Shown in pieces: positions 1 to 8,922 of a DNA stretch of 54,190 bases (position 1 is its first letter; each line of letters starts with the position of its first letter). Made by a program: the position numbers and the translations under genes. The notes beneath the pieces were generated by a model. That model saw nothing but the letters and a program-made list of their open reading frames with translations, made no database searches and was not told the DNA's origin. Origin of the DNA: Ralstonia pickettii (GTDB lineage Bacteria > Pseudomonadota > Gammaproteobacteria > Burkholderiales > Burkholderiaceae); assembly GCF_000607165.1 (NCBI RefSeq), contig NZ_JFZG01000028.1, positions 1-54,190 on the forward strand. Reading direction: 5' to 3'.

Positions 1-291
1 GCGCAGTGGTTCAGATTCTCCTGAGCCACTCACAAACACCAGTGCTCGCGCACAAGGACGGCCACGGCAACCGTAAAGAGGGTGGTCAGCGCTGCTGCCA
101 GAATCTCTGGCTCTCGAAGGCTGCACTCTTTCCGGTCGTCACGTCTCAGTCATGTCGTGCTGACTTGGGGGCCGCTGCGAATAATCGACTGCGAATACTC
201 GGTCATTAAGAGCCACGGCGCTCAAATTGCCTTCAGCCTTTTTCCGGCGCGCCGTTCAGCCGCCTTCCCCGGGGCAGCTAGCGGAGAACTA
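1..291. other. No gene recognised
   Basis: Short open frames exist on both strands, but none has a recognisable protein, a convincing ribosome binding site or a start fitting a neighbour. The stretch lies downstream of the leftward DASH photolyase gene, whose stop is at 292-294. It may hold the end of a gene outside the window, but nothing here supports one. Confidence 0.4.
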
Positions 292-1596
292 TCACGCCGC
301 CCATAGGCGGAGATAAGACCCATCGGGATCGTATTCAGCGGCCTGCTTGCGGGCATTGAACCGCCTGCCGCCACGTGGGTCTGTGCCGCGCCCCGCGATA
401 TACAACCAATTGCCCTGATTGCTGTAGACGTCGTAGTCAACGAGTTGCGATTCGAACCACGCGGCACCCGCGCGCCAGTCGCCTTTCAGATCATGCACGA
501 GGTAGCTGGCGACCACCTGCCTGAGCCTGTTACTAAGGTACCCGGTGGCCTCCAGTTCGCGCATCGCGGCATCGACAAGCGGTTCTCCGGTCGATGCACG
601 ACGCCAGCGCTCGAAGCCCTGGGCATCGAGGCGCTCGGCGTGCTGCGGTTCATCGGCGAGACCACGTGCCCAGTACAGTCGCGCCCCATGCTGAAGATGC
701 AGGAAGCGGAAGTAGTCTCGCCACAGCAACTCGAACCACAACCAATAGCTGCCGTCACTCTTGCCGTGCAACTGTTCGAACTGCTGCAGCTCCGCCATCA
801 CGCGTCGCGGCGATAACGCACCGCTGGCCAGCCACGCAGACCATTTGCTTGAGAAGTCCAGCCCAGCCAAGGCGTTGCGCGTGCGCTTGTACGTATGAGG
901 CAGCTTGCGCTGCAGGTAATTGGCCAGATGCTGAAGGCCTGCCGTCTCACCTCCATCAAACTCCGGCCTGCCATACGGAAACGACGAGCGCGAATCCGCC
1001 GACGCGATTTCAGCTGCATCGGGAGCGGGCGCACGCGCCAGGCCCGGCGGAATGACGAGGCCAAATGGCCGTGGCGGAAGATAAGCCGGCGGCGGCAGCG
1101 GCTGCGAAGGTTGGATCTGCGCTTGTTCGATCGCTTGCCTGAACGTTGTGAACACACGCGGCAGCAATTGAACGGGCCAAGGCAGGCCAAGCGGATCCAT
1201 CAGACTGCTCTGCCAGACGGTCTGCACGTGCAGCCCCGCACTTCGCAGTTCGGCCACGTCTGCCTGCTCGTATGGTGCGGCGATGTCTTCGCAAAACACA
1301 GCCGCGGCGCCCATAGCGTGCGCCAATGCGGGCAGGACCTTTCCAGGCGGGCCGCAGCACTCGACCAGCGGGTTGCCGAGATCGGCCAACTGGCGCCTCA
1401 AGTCCCGGACAGCTGCAGCAAGCACGGCCCGGCGGTGCACACCCACGCGTGCAAAACCCCAGGGCGTCAGGTCGTCGTAATCTGCATGGCAGTACACCGG
1501 TACGAGGTGCCTGGCCCCGCTCTCGCACGCTGCACGCAGTGCCGGCTGATCATGCAGCCGTAGATCGTTACGGAACCAGAACAGGACGGTACTCAA
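292..1596 (-). CDS. DASH-type cryptochrome/photolyase
   Basis: A 434-residue FAD-dependent photolyase-family protein; DASH members repair cyclobutane dimers, preferentially in single-stranded DNA. The N-terminus ([17 protein letters not shown]) opens the antenna domain, and the C-terminal third has the FAD-domain signature [20 protein letters not shown] followed by [10 protein letters not shown], which resembles DASH proteins. I chose the TTG start at 1596: the frame is open further upstream, but photolyase homology begins at the next residue and GGAG lies about 7 bases upstream. The stop of the small DUF2256 gene overlaps this start (TTGA), so translation is probably coupled. It is the last of three leftward genes starting at 3316. 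Family is sure; DASH subtype is inferred from motifs. Confidence 0.88.
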   Translation of the reverse strand: MSTVLFWFRNDLRLHDQPALRAACESGARHLVPVYCHADYDDLTPWGFARVGVHRRAVLAAAVRDLRRQLADLGNPLVECCGPPGKVLPALAHAMGAAAVFCEDIAAPYEQADVAELRSAGLHVQTVWQSSLMDPLGLPWPVQLLPRVFTTFRQAIEQAQIQPSQPLPPPAYLPPRPFGLVIPPGLARAPAPDAAEIASADSRSSFPYGRPEFDGGETAGLQHLANYLQRKLPHTYKRTRNALAGLDFSSKWSAWLASGALSPRRVMAELQQFEQLHGKSDGSYWLWFELLWRDYFRFLHLQHGARLYWARGLADEPQHAERLDAQGFERWRRASTGEPLVDAAMRELEATGYLSNRLRQVVASYLVHDLKGDWRAGAAWFESQLVDYDVYSNQGNWLYIAGRGTDPRGGRRFNARKQAAEYDPDGSYLRLWAA

Positions 1597-1757
1597 CGCG
1601 CTTCTCCAACGCGTGCCTTGCCTTGCGCGGCTTCCCTGCGGCAACGCTCGGAGCAATACTTGACCGCCTCCCAGTCCCTTGCCCACTTCTTGCGCCAGGT
1701 GAATGGCAAGCCGCAGTGCACGCAGTGCTTGCTCGGCAAATTCAGCTTCTTGTGCAT
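1593..1757 (-). CDS. DUF2256-family small cysteine-rich protein
   Basis: A 54-residue protein beginning [20 protein letters not shown] and containing [20 protein letters not shown]. The two CxxC-like pairs (HCVHC and YCSERC) suggest a small zinc-binding fold. The pattern matches what I know of DUF2256 proteins, which are often encoded beside photolyase genes; their function is not established. It lies 8 bases after the upstream photolyase-like gene, and its stop overlaps the TTG start of the DASH gene. The tight three-gene packing argues for a role connected with photolyase expression, metal or cofactor handling, but that is inference. Automated callers with a length cut-off would miss it. 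Confidence 0.82.
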   Translation of the reverse strand: MHKKLNLPSKHCVHCGLPFTWRKKWARDWEAVKYCSERCRREAAQGKARVGEAR

Positions 1758-1765
1758 CGACGGAT

Positions 1766-3316
1766 TTACAAGTCGAGACTGAGCTGCGAATACGTAGCCC
1801 CATTCCCACGGGGGGCGTCAACACGATCGCGGCGCAGGCGGGAGGCATGCCTCTTCACGATCGCGTCATTGGCGGCGCGAACCTCCGGCCGGGCGCGCAA
1901 CGCATGAATGCGCATCTTGGCGTGCCGCGTTGCCGCCTCAAGATCGACCAGCGGAACAGGGATGTCTTCGCCAACCCGCACACCACAGCGGGTCTGAACA
2001 TCGGGCGGCATGCGCCACGGCTGCAAGAGCCACGCATCGGGCACGCGGCGCAGGGCTGGCAGCCAGCGCCGGACAAACCGGCCGTGGGGGTCCTGGTCTT
2101 GCGCCTGCTTGATCGGGTTGTAGACCCGCGTGGTGTTGATGCCGGTGGTGCCGGCTTGCATCTGCATCTGGCTCCAGTGGATTCCCGGCTCGTAGTCGAT
2201 GAACTGGCGGGCCAGCCAAAGGCCCACCGGCCGCCAGTGCAGCCATAACGGGTAGGAAGCAACCGAGACGAGCATGGCCCGCATGCGAAAGTTGATCCAA
2301 CCGGTTTCCCCCAGCATGGCCACACAGGCATCCACCATCGGCCAGCCGGTACGCCCCGCTACAAGGGCGGCAAAGTGGCCCGCGTTCCATCCTGCTTCGC
2401 GCAGGCCGTCGTAGCCGCGGTGCACATTGCGGAACTCGATGGCGGGTTCAGATTCCAGTTTCTGGATGAAGTGGCAATGCCAATGCAGGCGACTGACAAA
2501 CGCGGACAGCCCTTTACGCTGCCACACCGCATCGTCGTCTGTGTTGCCCTTGAGTTGGAGCAGGCGTTGCTCTGTGCCCTGCACCACTTCACGCAGGCTC
2601 AGGCATCCGTATGCCAAATAAGGGGAAAAACGCGAGCATGCGCTTGGCGCCGTCAAAGGTGAGGAGATGCCGCCTCGATAGTGGCGGCTTCGCTCAGACA
2701 GGAATTCGCGCAGTACCTCAGCGCCGCGTGCTCGTCCGCCGCGCTGGCGGCGCGGTGGCGAAGATGCATCCAGGCCAAGTGCCTCGCACCCGGGCCAATC
2801 CATCGTCTTCCATGGCAAAGCGACATTACTCAGGCTGCCCGCTTCGGGCGCAGCCACGCGCGGCGCGTACATGTGTTCGGCCCAGCGGTCGTGCCAGACG
2901 TCCCGGGTGGGCAAGCGCCGCACCACCCCATGCTGCGGCCACTCGCGCCAAGTGACGCCCTGATCGACACACCAACGGGCGACGGCCTTGTCGCGCGCAA
3001 ATGTATGACCGTTGCCCGTCTCTTCGTGAGACACCAAGTGACTGAAAGGCACCGCCGCATGCAGCCGCCCGAATACCTCCGTCACTTCACCCACGGCGAC
3101 CTGCAGCCGTGCCCCGCATGCACGCAGCTGCTGCGCGAGATCCTGCAAGCATTCCTGGATAAAGAGATAGTGCTGCGATGCGGCGTCGGGCTGAGCCCAG
3201 AGGCTTGGCTCGATGACGTACAGACACAAGACCTTTCCCTGGCGGGCGGCATGGACAAGCGGAGCATGGTCGTGCACCCGCAGGTCACGCTTGAACCAGA
3301 CGACGGTGTAGCTCAT
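1766..3316 (-). CDS. Cryptochrome/photolyase family protein with FAD-binding domain
   Basis: A 516-residue member of the cryptochrome/photolyase family. The N-terminus [20 protein letters not shown] is the antenna-domain signature. The C-terminal FAD domain carries [22 protein letters not shown], and [21 protein letters not shown], the typical adenine-proximal region. It is longer than class I photolyases and differs from the DASH protein encoded just downstream, so it is a distinct subfamily; whether it repairs DNA or signals cannot be settled from sequence. It is the first gene of a leftward set with DUF2256 (8-base gap) and the DASH gene. A TATACT hexamer lies about 40 bases upstream, without a clear -35 box. 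Confidence 0.85.
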   Translation of the reverse strand: MSYTVVWFKRDLRVHDHAPLVHAARQGKVLCLYVIEPSLWAQPDAASQHYLFIQECLQDLAQQLRACGARLQVAVGEVTEVFGRLHAAVPFSHLVSHEETGNGHTFARDKAVARWCVDQGVTWREWPQHGVVRRLPTRDVWHDRWAEHMYAPRVAAPEAGSLSNVALPWKTMDWPGCEALGLDASSPPRRQRGGRARGAEVLREFLSERSRHYRGGISSPLTAPSACSRFSPYLAYGCLSLREVVQGTEQRLLQLKGNTDDDAVWQRKGLSAFVSRLHWHCHFIQKLESEPAIEFRNVHRGYDGLREAGWNAGHFAALVAGRTGWPMVDACVAMLGETGWINFRMRAMLVSVASYPLWLHWRPVGLWLARQFIDYEPGIHWSQMQMQAGTTGINTTRVYNPIKQAQDQDPHGRFVRRWLPALRRVPDAWLLQPWRMPPDVQTRCGVRVGEDIPVPLVDLEAATRHAKMRIHALRARPEVRAANDAIVKRHASRLRRDRVDAPRGNGATYSQLSLDL

Positions 3317-3499
3317 TGGACTTCGGTGGCTTACAGCACAACTTGATCACGTCGCCCGAGTATAAGAACCACGGACCCGCTATGGACGACTGACCGGGCC
3401 AGCAGAGCCCGAATTTCCAACACATTCCCGATTCAGCCAGCCTGGCACGCCGTAGAAAATCCGTTTCACGGCCCTGTATTGCACAGCTGCATGGCGCGC

Positions 3500-4360
3500 T
3501 CAGGCGCTGGCCACGAAGCGCGCCACATCGGAAAGCACAGGCCCCAGAAACTGCAGCGGCGAAGCCAGCGCGGCCACGATCGTTTTGTGGTCCAGCCGTG
3601 GATAGACCTTGAGTTCCACCGGGTGCCGATACTCCATCAGGCGTTCAGCGAGTGACAGCGTATTTCGCCGGACATCCACGTATGCATCGTGCTCCCCCGT
3701 TAGCAGCAACGCTGGAGGCAGCCACCCCTGGCTTACGTGGAACACCGGCTGGCTATCCGGTGTTTCGTTCGGGTGGTTGAACACGGGCAACACATCGGCC
3801 GCTTGAATCGGCAGGAAGTTGTAGGGGCCGGCCATACCGATCCAGCCCGACAGCGTTTCGATGCGCAGACCCTGCGCTTCGAGCCAGCGGCTATCGGTTG
3901 CCACCATCGCAGCGTTGTAGGCGCCCGCGCTATGCCCCGCAACGAACAAGCGCGAGCCGGCATGGCCCTGCCGATCCAGCCAACGCCGTGCGAAGGCCGT
4001 GGCGGCTGCGCAGTCCAGCAGGAAGTCTGGGTAGCGCACCTCCGGATACAGCCTGTAGTCGGCAACCATCGCAATCGCCCCGGTTGCGGCCAATGCTTCA
4101 CCCACGAATGCGTAATCCTTGCGGTCACCCTCGCGCCACGACCCGCCGTAGAAGAACACAACCGCACGGGGCGGCCCTTCCATCGGCCGGACGGGTCGAT
4201 AAATGTCCAATCTCTGGCGCGGGTGTGGGCCGTAGGCCAGCCCCAGCGTCGGCACGCTTGCGTCGGACTTGGTCACTGCGTTGAGCACATCCAGGGCAGA
4301 ACACCCTGCGAGGCTCGCCAACGCGGCTGCCATCCATGCTCGGCGGGTCACACCACGCAT
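3500..4360 (-). CDS. Alpha/beta hydrolase (esterase/lipase-like), probable lipoprotein
   Basis: A 286-residue protein. Residues 1-20 form a signal with a twin arginine (RR at 6-7) and a lipobox ending LAGC, so it is probably exported and lipidated at C20. The hydrolase domain has an oxyanion motif FFYGGSW (69-75) and a nucleophile elbow GHSAGA with Ser144, as in the BD-FAE/carboxylesterase group. An upstream in-frame start exists, but the ATG at 4360 has a strong AAGGAGGAAG ribosome site. It lies inside the light-response island but is not closely coupled to any neighbour. The substrate is unknown. Confidence 0.8.
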   Translation of the reverse strand: MRGVTRRAWMAAALASLAGCSALDVLNAVTKSDASVPTLGLAYGPHPRQRLDIYRPVRPMEGPPRAVVFFYGGSWREGDRKDYAFVGEALAATGAIAMVADYRLYPEVRYPDFLLDCAAATAFARRWLDRQGHAGSRLFVAGHSAGAYNAAMVATDSRWLEAQGLRIETLSGWIGMAGPYNFLPIQAADVLPVFNHPNETPDSQPVFHVSQGWLPPALLLTGEHDAYVDVRRNTLSLAERLMEYRHPVELKVYPRLDHKTIVAALASPLQFLGPVLSDVARFVASA

Positions 4361-4423
4361 CGACTTCCTCCTTGCAGCCAAAAGAATACCGGGCAAACGC
4401 ACGGGTAGCGGTCAACGCCGCCC

Positions 4424-4756
4424 ATGCTCGATGAGATAGGAATCAAGTGCAGGCACATACAGGTTGATGTCAAGACAGAGCGCTCGAAGATATACGCACA
4501 CCCGTGCGCGTTGGATGCAGTGCCCAGGATGGTTCGCAAAAACGTGGTCGCACAGCTGGCCAACCCGCGCACGCGCCTATCTGTGGCGCTAGCGCTCGAG
4601 CAGGGCCGCATGAATCTGCACGGCTGGGTCTATGACATAGAAACGGGCAGCATCGATGCGCTGGATGGCGCAACACGCCGCTTTGTGGCGTTGGCTGAAT
4701 CCCCCACCACGGTGGCGGTCACGTCGCGCAACCTGCGGCAGGTCCGACGAAGATGA
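4424..4756 (+). pseudogene. Beta-carbonic anhydrase C-terminal remnant
   Basis: From about residue 35 the frame reads [19 protein letters not shown], then [17 protein letters not shown] and RRFVAL. This resembles the C-terminal 60 residues of beta-class carbonic anhydrases (usually 200-220 residues). The zinc-binding Cys, His and Asp residues of the N-terminal two thirds are absent, and the next gene starts immediately upstream on the other strand, so there is no room for the missing part. The first 35 residues have no resemblance to the family. It is best read as a truncated remnant left by a rearrangement; a functional short protein cannot be excluded. Confidence 0.55.
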
Positions 4757-4822
4757 CCGAGAGCCTTCGGGCACCGGTCGCTACCCGGCTATGCGCTGCG
4801 GGCGCGATGCCCGCCGCTGGAG

Positions 4823-5755
4823 TCATGCTGCGGGGCGCCGGGTAGCGGGATGTCTCGCGCGCCCCAACAGGCAATCCAATGCCGCTTCCAGATGCGGAAA
4901 GCGAAACAGATAGCCGGCCTCCATGGCCCGCCTGGGCTGCAGGTGTTGGCTGCCCAGCAGCAACACTGACATTTCGCCCAGCGCCATCCGCAATGTCCAA
5001 GCGGGAACAGGCAAGAACATCGGCCGGCGCAGCGTAGCCGCCAGCCTGCCGGCAAAGTCCGCGTTGCTGACAAGATGCGGCGCACATGCATTGAAGGCGC
5101 CCTTGCAATCGGTGCGGTGCAAGAGAAAATCGATCAGGCCCACCACGTCGTCAAGATGGATCCACGGCATCCACTGCTGGCCGTTGCCGAGTCGCCCACC
5201 CAGTCCCATGCTGAACGGCAGACGCAGTCTGGGCAACATGCCGCCATCGCTCGCAAGCACGGGCGCCGTGCGCAGCAAGACGACGCGCATGCCCAGCCCT
5301 TCCGCACGGCGGGCTTCCTCCTCCCATGCGACGCACAGCTGACTGCCGAAGTCGTGCTCGCCAGGGGGGCTGGCTTCATCCAACGGCTCCTGCCCTCGAT
5401 CTCCGTACCAGCCGGCGGCGGATCCGGAAACAAGCACGCTAGGGCGCTTCTCGCAGCGGCCCAGCCAATCCACGAGTTCCCGTGTCAGGTCAACCCGGCT
5501 GCGCCATAGCACCTTCCGCCGTTGAACCGTCCATGGGCGATCGGCAATCGGCGCGCCCGCCAGATTGATCACCGCATCAAATGGCGCGGCACCATCCAGC
5601 TCACGCAGCGTTGCGACACCGCGTGCACCCGCACACAGCCGAGCCACCCGTTCAGGCGAGCGGCTCCAGACAACCAGATCGTGGCCCTGCGCACGCCACT
5701 GGCGGCAAAGCGCGCGCCCGATCAATCCGGTGCCGCCAGTCAACAAGATGCGCAT
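4823..5755 (-). CDS. TIGR01777-family NAD-dependent epimerase/dehydratase-like protein
   Basis: A 310-residue SDR-type protein. MRILLTGGTGLIGRALCRQW gives the Rossmann glycine motif at residues 7-12; VINLAGAPIADRPWT and SGSAAGWYGDRGQEPLDE are characteristic of the TIGR01777 (YfcH-like) group, whose substrate is unknown. A longer start at 5809 overlaps the stop of the upstream Fe-S photolyase gene as ATGA, but family homology begins at 5755, which has AGGAG about 10 bases upstream. The gene ends the leftward group lipocalin, Fe-S photolyase, epimerase. The context suggests light-induced expression; the biochemical role is open. Confidence 0.85.
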   Translation of the reverse strand: MRILLTGGTGLIGRALCRQWRAQGHDLVVWSRSPERVARLCAGARGVATLRELDGAAPFDAVINLAGAPIADRPWTVQRRKVLWRSRVDLTRELVDWLGRCEKRPSVLVSGSAAGWYGDRGQEPLDEASPPGEHDFGSQLCVAWEEEARRAEGLGMRVVLLRTAPVLASDGGMLPRLRLPFSMGLGGRLGNGQQWMPWIHLDDVVGLIDFLLHRTDCKGAFNACAPHLVSNADFAGRLAATLRRPMFLPVPAWTLRMALGEMSVLLLGSQHLQPRRAMEAGYLFRFPHLEAALDCLLGRARHPATRRPAA

Positions 5756-5805
5756 GATGGGTTGATCTCCTGATTGCAGTTGAGCCGTGCGGGCCGCCGC
5801 ATCCG

Positions 5806-7347
5806 TCATAGCGCTTCAAGCCGCGCGCGCACCTCGGCCGCACGCATGCGTAGTGCATCGCGCTCCTCGGTGTCCATCTTGGCGAGTTGCCGATACACCA
5901 TGGCCAGGCGCGGATTGCGGCCGAACACGTCAATATGACGTGCGAAGAAATCCCAGTACAACGCGTTGTAAGGGCATGCGCGCTCTCCGACACGCTGCTT
6001 GCTGTCGTAGTGGCAGCCCTTGCAGTAATCGCTCATGCGCGAAAGGTAAGCGGCACTGCTGACATACGGCTTGGTGGCAATGCGTCCGCCGTCTGCCCAC
6101 TGGCTCATGCCCACCGTGTTCGGCAGCTCCACCCATTCGAATGCGTCGATATACACACCGAGATACCAGCGGTGCACCTCGTCGGGTGAGAGTCCTGCCA
6201 GCAAGGCGAAGTTGCCGATCACCATGAGGCGTTGAATGTGATGGGCGTGAGCGGTTTGCAGCGACTGGCCAATCGCCAATTGCAGGCAGCGCATCTGGGT
6301 CTTTCCATTCCAGAACCACGATGGCAGCGGCGCATCATGGTTCAGCACGTTGTACGACGCGTATCCGGGCATCTGCGCCCAATAGATGCCGCGTACATAT
6401 TCCCTCCAGCCCAGGATCTGACGGATGAACCCCTCCACTGCTGGCAACGGCGCCCTGCCATGCCGATACGCTGCCTCTGCCCGGTCGATCACCTCGCGCG
6501 GATTCAGCATCTTCACGTTGAGGGAAAAAGACAGCAGCGAGTGGAATAGCCGCTGGTGGCTGCTGCTCATGGCGTCTTCGAAATCGCCAAAGTGCGGCAG
6601 CGTCTGTTCGATAAATGCGTCAAGGCAAGCCAGCGCTTCCGTGCGGTTCACAGGCCACCGAAACTCACTGGCCCGCGGGTCGCCGAACGATTTCACGCCG
6701 CTGCGTTCCACGGTGCGCCACAACGCTTGGTGGTCATGCACGGGGCGCGCGTCGGCAGGTTCGGGGGGCGTGCCGCGCCACGGCTTGCGGTTGTCATGAT
6801 CGAAATTCCATTGCCCGCTCTCCGGCCCACCTGTGTCGTCGAGCAGCACGTTGAAGCGGCGGCGCATCTCTCGATAGAACCGCTCCATCAGCCACTGCTT
6901 GCGGCCTGCAAACATGGCGGCCAGGTCATGCCTGCCCGTGAGGAAGTGTTCGGTGTCGACTTCGCACGTGGATAGCGACTGCGCTTCGGCCCATTCGCGC
7001 AACTGTGCATCCACGCGCCACTCGTCCGGGGATTGCCACTCCACCCGCTCGGCGCCGTAGTGTCCGGCCAGCGCGGCGAGATTCTCGGTCAGGGACTGGC
7101 GGTTGCTTTCATCGTCGATCGCCACATAGCGCACGCGGTGGCCGCCGGCTCTCAGCCCCTGTGCAAAGTCGCGCATGGCTGCAAAGATGGCGAGGATCTT
7201 TTGCGCGTGGTGCAGCACGTAGTCGGTTTCTTGCCGCACCTCCATCAGCACGTAAACCACGTCGTGGTCCACATGCGCAAACCAGGAATGCTGCGGGTTG
7301 AGCTGATCGCCCAGCACCAGCCGGAGCGTCTTCGCACGCTGGTTCAT
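5806..7347 (-). CDS. Fe-S bacterial cryptochrome/(6-4) photolyase-type protein
   Basis: A 513-residue protein of the photolyase-related (DPRP) family, whose members hold FAD, a ribolumazine antenna and a [4Fe-4S] cluster. RLVLGDQLNPQHSWF at the N-terminus is typical. Four cysteines, C354, C442, C445 and C458 (in YCKGCHYDSK and ERACPYNALYWDFF), have the same spacing as the cluster ligands of Agrobacterium PhrB (350, 438, 441, 454). The length matches the family. It follows the first lipocalin by 77 bases, and its stop overlaps an alternative start of the epimerase. Repair of (6-4) photoproducts is the known activity of the PhrB relative; whether this copy repairs or signals is inference. Confidence 0.92.
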   Translation of the reverse strand: MNQRAKTLRLVLGDQLNPQHSWFAHVDHDVVYVLMEVRQETDYVLHHAQKILAIFAAMRDFAQGLRAGGHRVRYVAIDDESNRQSLTENLAALAGHYGAERVEWQSPDEWRVDAQLREWAEAQSLSTCEVDTEHFLTGRHDLAAMFAGRKQWLMERFYREMRRRFNVLLDDTGGPESGQWNFDHDNRKPWRGTPPEPADARPVHDHQALWRTVERSGVKSFGDPRASEFRWPVNRTEALACLDAFIEQTLPHFGDFEDAMSSSHQRLFHSLLSFSLNVKMLNPREVIDRAEAAYRHGRAPLPAVEGFIRQILGWREYVRGIYWAQMPGYASYNVLNHDAPLPSWFWNGKTQMRCLQLAIGQSLQTAHAHHIQRLMVIGNFALLAGLSPDEVHRWYLGVYIDAFEWVELPNTVGMSQWADGGRIATKPYVSSAAYLSRMSDYCKGCHYDSKQRVGERACPYNALYWDFFARHIDVFGRNPRLAMVYRQLAKMDTEERDALRMRAAEVRARLEAL

Positions 7348-7424
7348 GTCATTGCTCTCGGGAACATGGCGCCACGGTCTTGCGCCTCGTACTCGCCCTT
7401 GGTGTGGTGCATGCGCCCTCGCTG

Positions 7425-8084
7425 CTACTGAGACGGGTCCTGCCGCTCATGGGGCACGGAAATCAGCGCGGACGTATCGATGCCGAGCGCACGCGCACGC
7501 GCAAAGATCGCCTCACGCTGTGCGGGGTCGAGATGCTTGTCTCGTGTCAGCACCCAGCAGTAGCTGCGGTCAGGCCCGACAACCAAGGCCCAGCGATAAG
7601 CTGGATCAAGCGCCGCCACGTGATAGCCGCCGTAGAACGGGCCGAAGAATGACACCTTCAGCGAACCGGTATCGTGCTCGCCCACGAACAGCGCTTTGCC
7701 CACGGCCTCGCGCCATTCGCCCTTGGCAGGATCAAAGCCACGGTTGACCACGCGAACGCTGCCATCGGGTTGGGGCTGATACATGGCCGACACATCGGTC
7801 AGGCCCCGCTCGAACGAATGATCGAGCCTGGCTTGCTCGTACCAGCGCCCCTGATAGCGCTGAAGATCAAACGGCGTGACGGCCGTGATGCCTTCGGGCG
7901 GGCTCGTCGGCGCACAGCCTGCCAGGAATGCCCCTGCAAGCAACGGTGCCAACCAGTGCAGGCGCGCGCGCACCGCGCGCAATGAAGCGGCCCGCAGAAC
8001 AACGCCGCTCCGCTTGAACACGCCCCCACCATGCAGCCTTACGCGCTTCGCGAATTGAAATGCAGTTGTCAACACATCTGCCAT
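7425..8084 (-). CDS. Lipocalin-family (Blc-like) lipoprotein
   Basis: A 219-residue protein with an unusually long basic N-region (about 40 residues) before a hydrophobic stretch ending LAGAFLAGC, a lipobox. The lipocalin domain starts with FDLQRYQGRWYEQARLDHSF (GxW motif) and continues with YQPQPDGSVRVVNRGF, FFGPFYGGYHV and the usual YCWVLTRDKHLD. Bacterial lipocalins of this kind sit in the outer membrane and bind fatty acids or lysolipids. The start at 8084 has AAGGGGAC upstream; the open frame extends further without a ribosome site. It heads a leftward operon and is preceded by a promoter motif shared with litR, so it is likely part of the light regulon. Confidence 0.85.
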   Translation of the reverse strand: MADVLTTAFQFAKRVRLHGGGVFKRSGVVLRAASLRAVRARLHWLAPLLAGAFLAGCAPTSPPEGITAVTPFDLQRYQGRWYEQARLDHSFERGLTDVSAMYQPQPDGSVRVVNRGFDPAKGEWREAVGKALFVGEHDTGSLKVSFFGPFYGGYHVAALDPAYRWALVVGPDRSYCWVLTRDKHLDPAQREAIFARARALGIDTSALISVPHERQDPSQ

Positions 8085-8117
8085 CCAAGTCCCCTTAGAG
8101 TGAATGCCGCTCCTTGC

Positions 8118-8149
8118 GACATGAAACGCTGTACAACGCAGCGCGTCAA
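8118..8149 (-). promoter_or_regulatory. Candidate light-regulated promoter/operator of the lipocalin operon
   Basis: Read leftward, TTGACG (8149-8144) and TTTCAT (8126-8121) are separated by 17 bases. The downstream 15 bases ACAGCGTTTCATGTC are identical to those in front of litR at 17122-17136, and both sites have the same -35 box at the same distance. Leftward transcription would start about 30 bases before the lipocalin ATG. Shared sequence in two otherwise unrelated promoters of one cluster suggests a common promoter class or LitR operator. Confidence 0.55.
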
Positions 8150-8353
8150 CGGAATGCAGCAGAACAAGCGGCTCATTTCCGCCAATGAACATGGTTTGAG
8201 TTGGCATATCCGCTTACGCCGCCTCAACCCCAGTGTTGCTCAGCGGTGCCAATCGTGAGCAGGTTTTGCATCAAGAAAACTTTGTGCCAGCGTTTCCGCG
8301 TCACGCGCTCCGTCAGTAGACTTTGGAAGCGGACACTTCACCGCTTGACCTAC

Positions 8354-8911
8354 ATGTACGCACGCCCTCGCGATATGCCTGCCCAACGCATTCACGCCGT
8401 CCGAGCCCTGATCCTCACGCTTTGCACGCTTATGAGCGTTGGAGCGTGGGCGGACTGCCGCGATACGGTGCCCGCCCCGCAACTCTCCGGCAAGGGTGCC
8501 CTGTGCCTTTTCGGGTTCTGCCTCTACGATGCGCAGCTATGGAGCGCAGAACTCCCACCCAGCTATGACGCGCCCTTTGCCTTGGAGGTGACGTATCGGC
8601 GCGCGATCGAACGGAGCCGGCTCATCGAGACCGCCATCGACGAAATTCGCAGGCTCCAGGCGCCCGTTCCGTCCGACAACACCCTCGCGCAATGGCAGCG
8701 TGCAATGACCCCCGCTTTCCCTGACGTCAGGCCGGGCGACACCTTGTGCGGTGTGTATCTGCCCGGACGCGGTGCACGCTTCTACGCCAATGGACAACTG
8801 ACGACCGAGGTGGACGATCCCGCCTTTGCGCGTGCCTTCTTCGATATCTGGCTGGCACCCGGCACGCGCGCCCCGTCCCTGCGTCGTCACCTCCTGGGCA
8901 AGTCACGTTGA
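8354..8911 (+). CDS. Chalcone isomerase-like secreted protein
   Basis: About 185 residues with a hydrophobic segment ALILTLCTLMSVGAWA that reads as a cleaved signal peptide. The mature part contains GKGALCLFGFCLYDAQLW and LEVTYRRAIERSRLIETAIDE, as in chalcone-isomerase-like (CHI-like) bacterial proteins; related plant proteins bind fatty acids. The exact start is uncertain: 8354 (ATG) and 8375 (ATG) both lack a clear ribosome site. It is transcribed away from the lipocalin operon, sharing a 269-base intergenic region with it. Genes of this family recur in LitR-type light clusters; its role here is inferred to be handling of lipids or their oxidation products. Confidence 0.72.
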   Translation: MYARPRDMPAQRIHAVRALILTLCTLMSVGAWADCRDTVPAPQLSGKGALCLFGFCLYDAQLWSAELPPSYDAPFALEVTYRRAIERSRLIETAIDEIRRLQAPVPSDNTLAQWQRAMTPAFPDVRPGDTLCGVYLPGRGARFYANGQLTTEVDDPAFARAFFDIWLAPGTRAPSLRRHLLGKSR

Positions 8912-8922
8912 TGCGCGCACGG

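Noticed and set aside
292-1848. Long N-terminal extension of the DASH photolyase frame
   Set aside because: The 84 extra residues are out of character for the family and overlap the DUF2256 gene in another frame; the TTG at 1596 with its ribosome site explains the region better.
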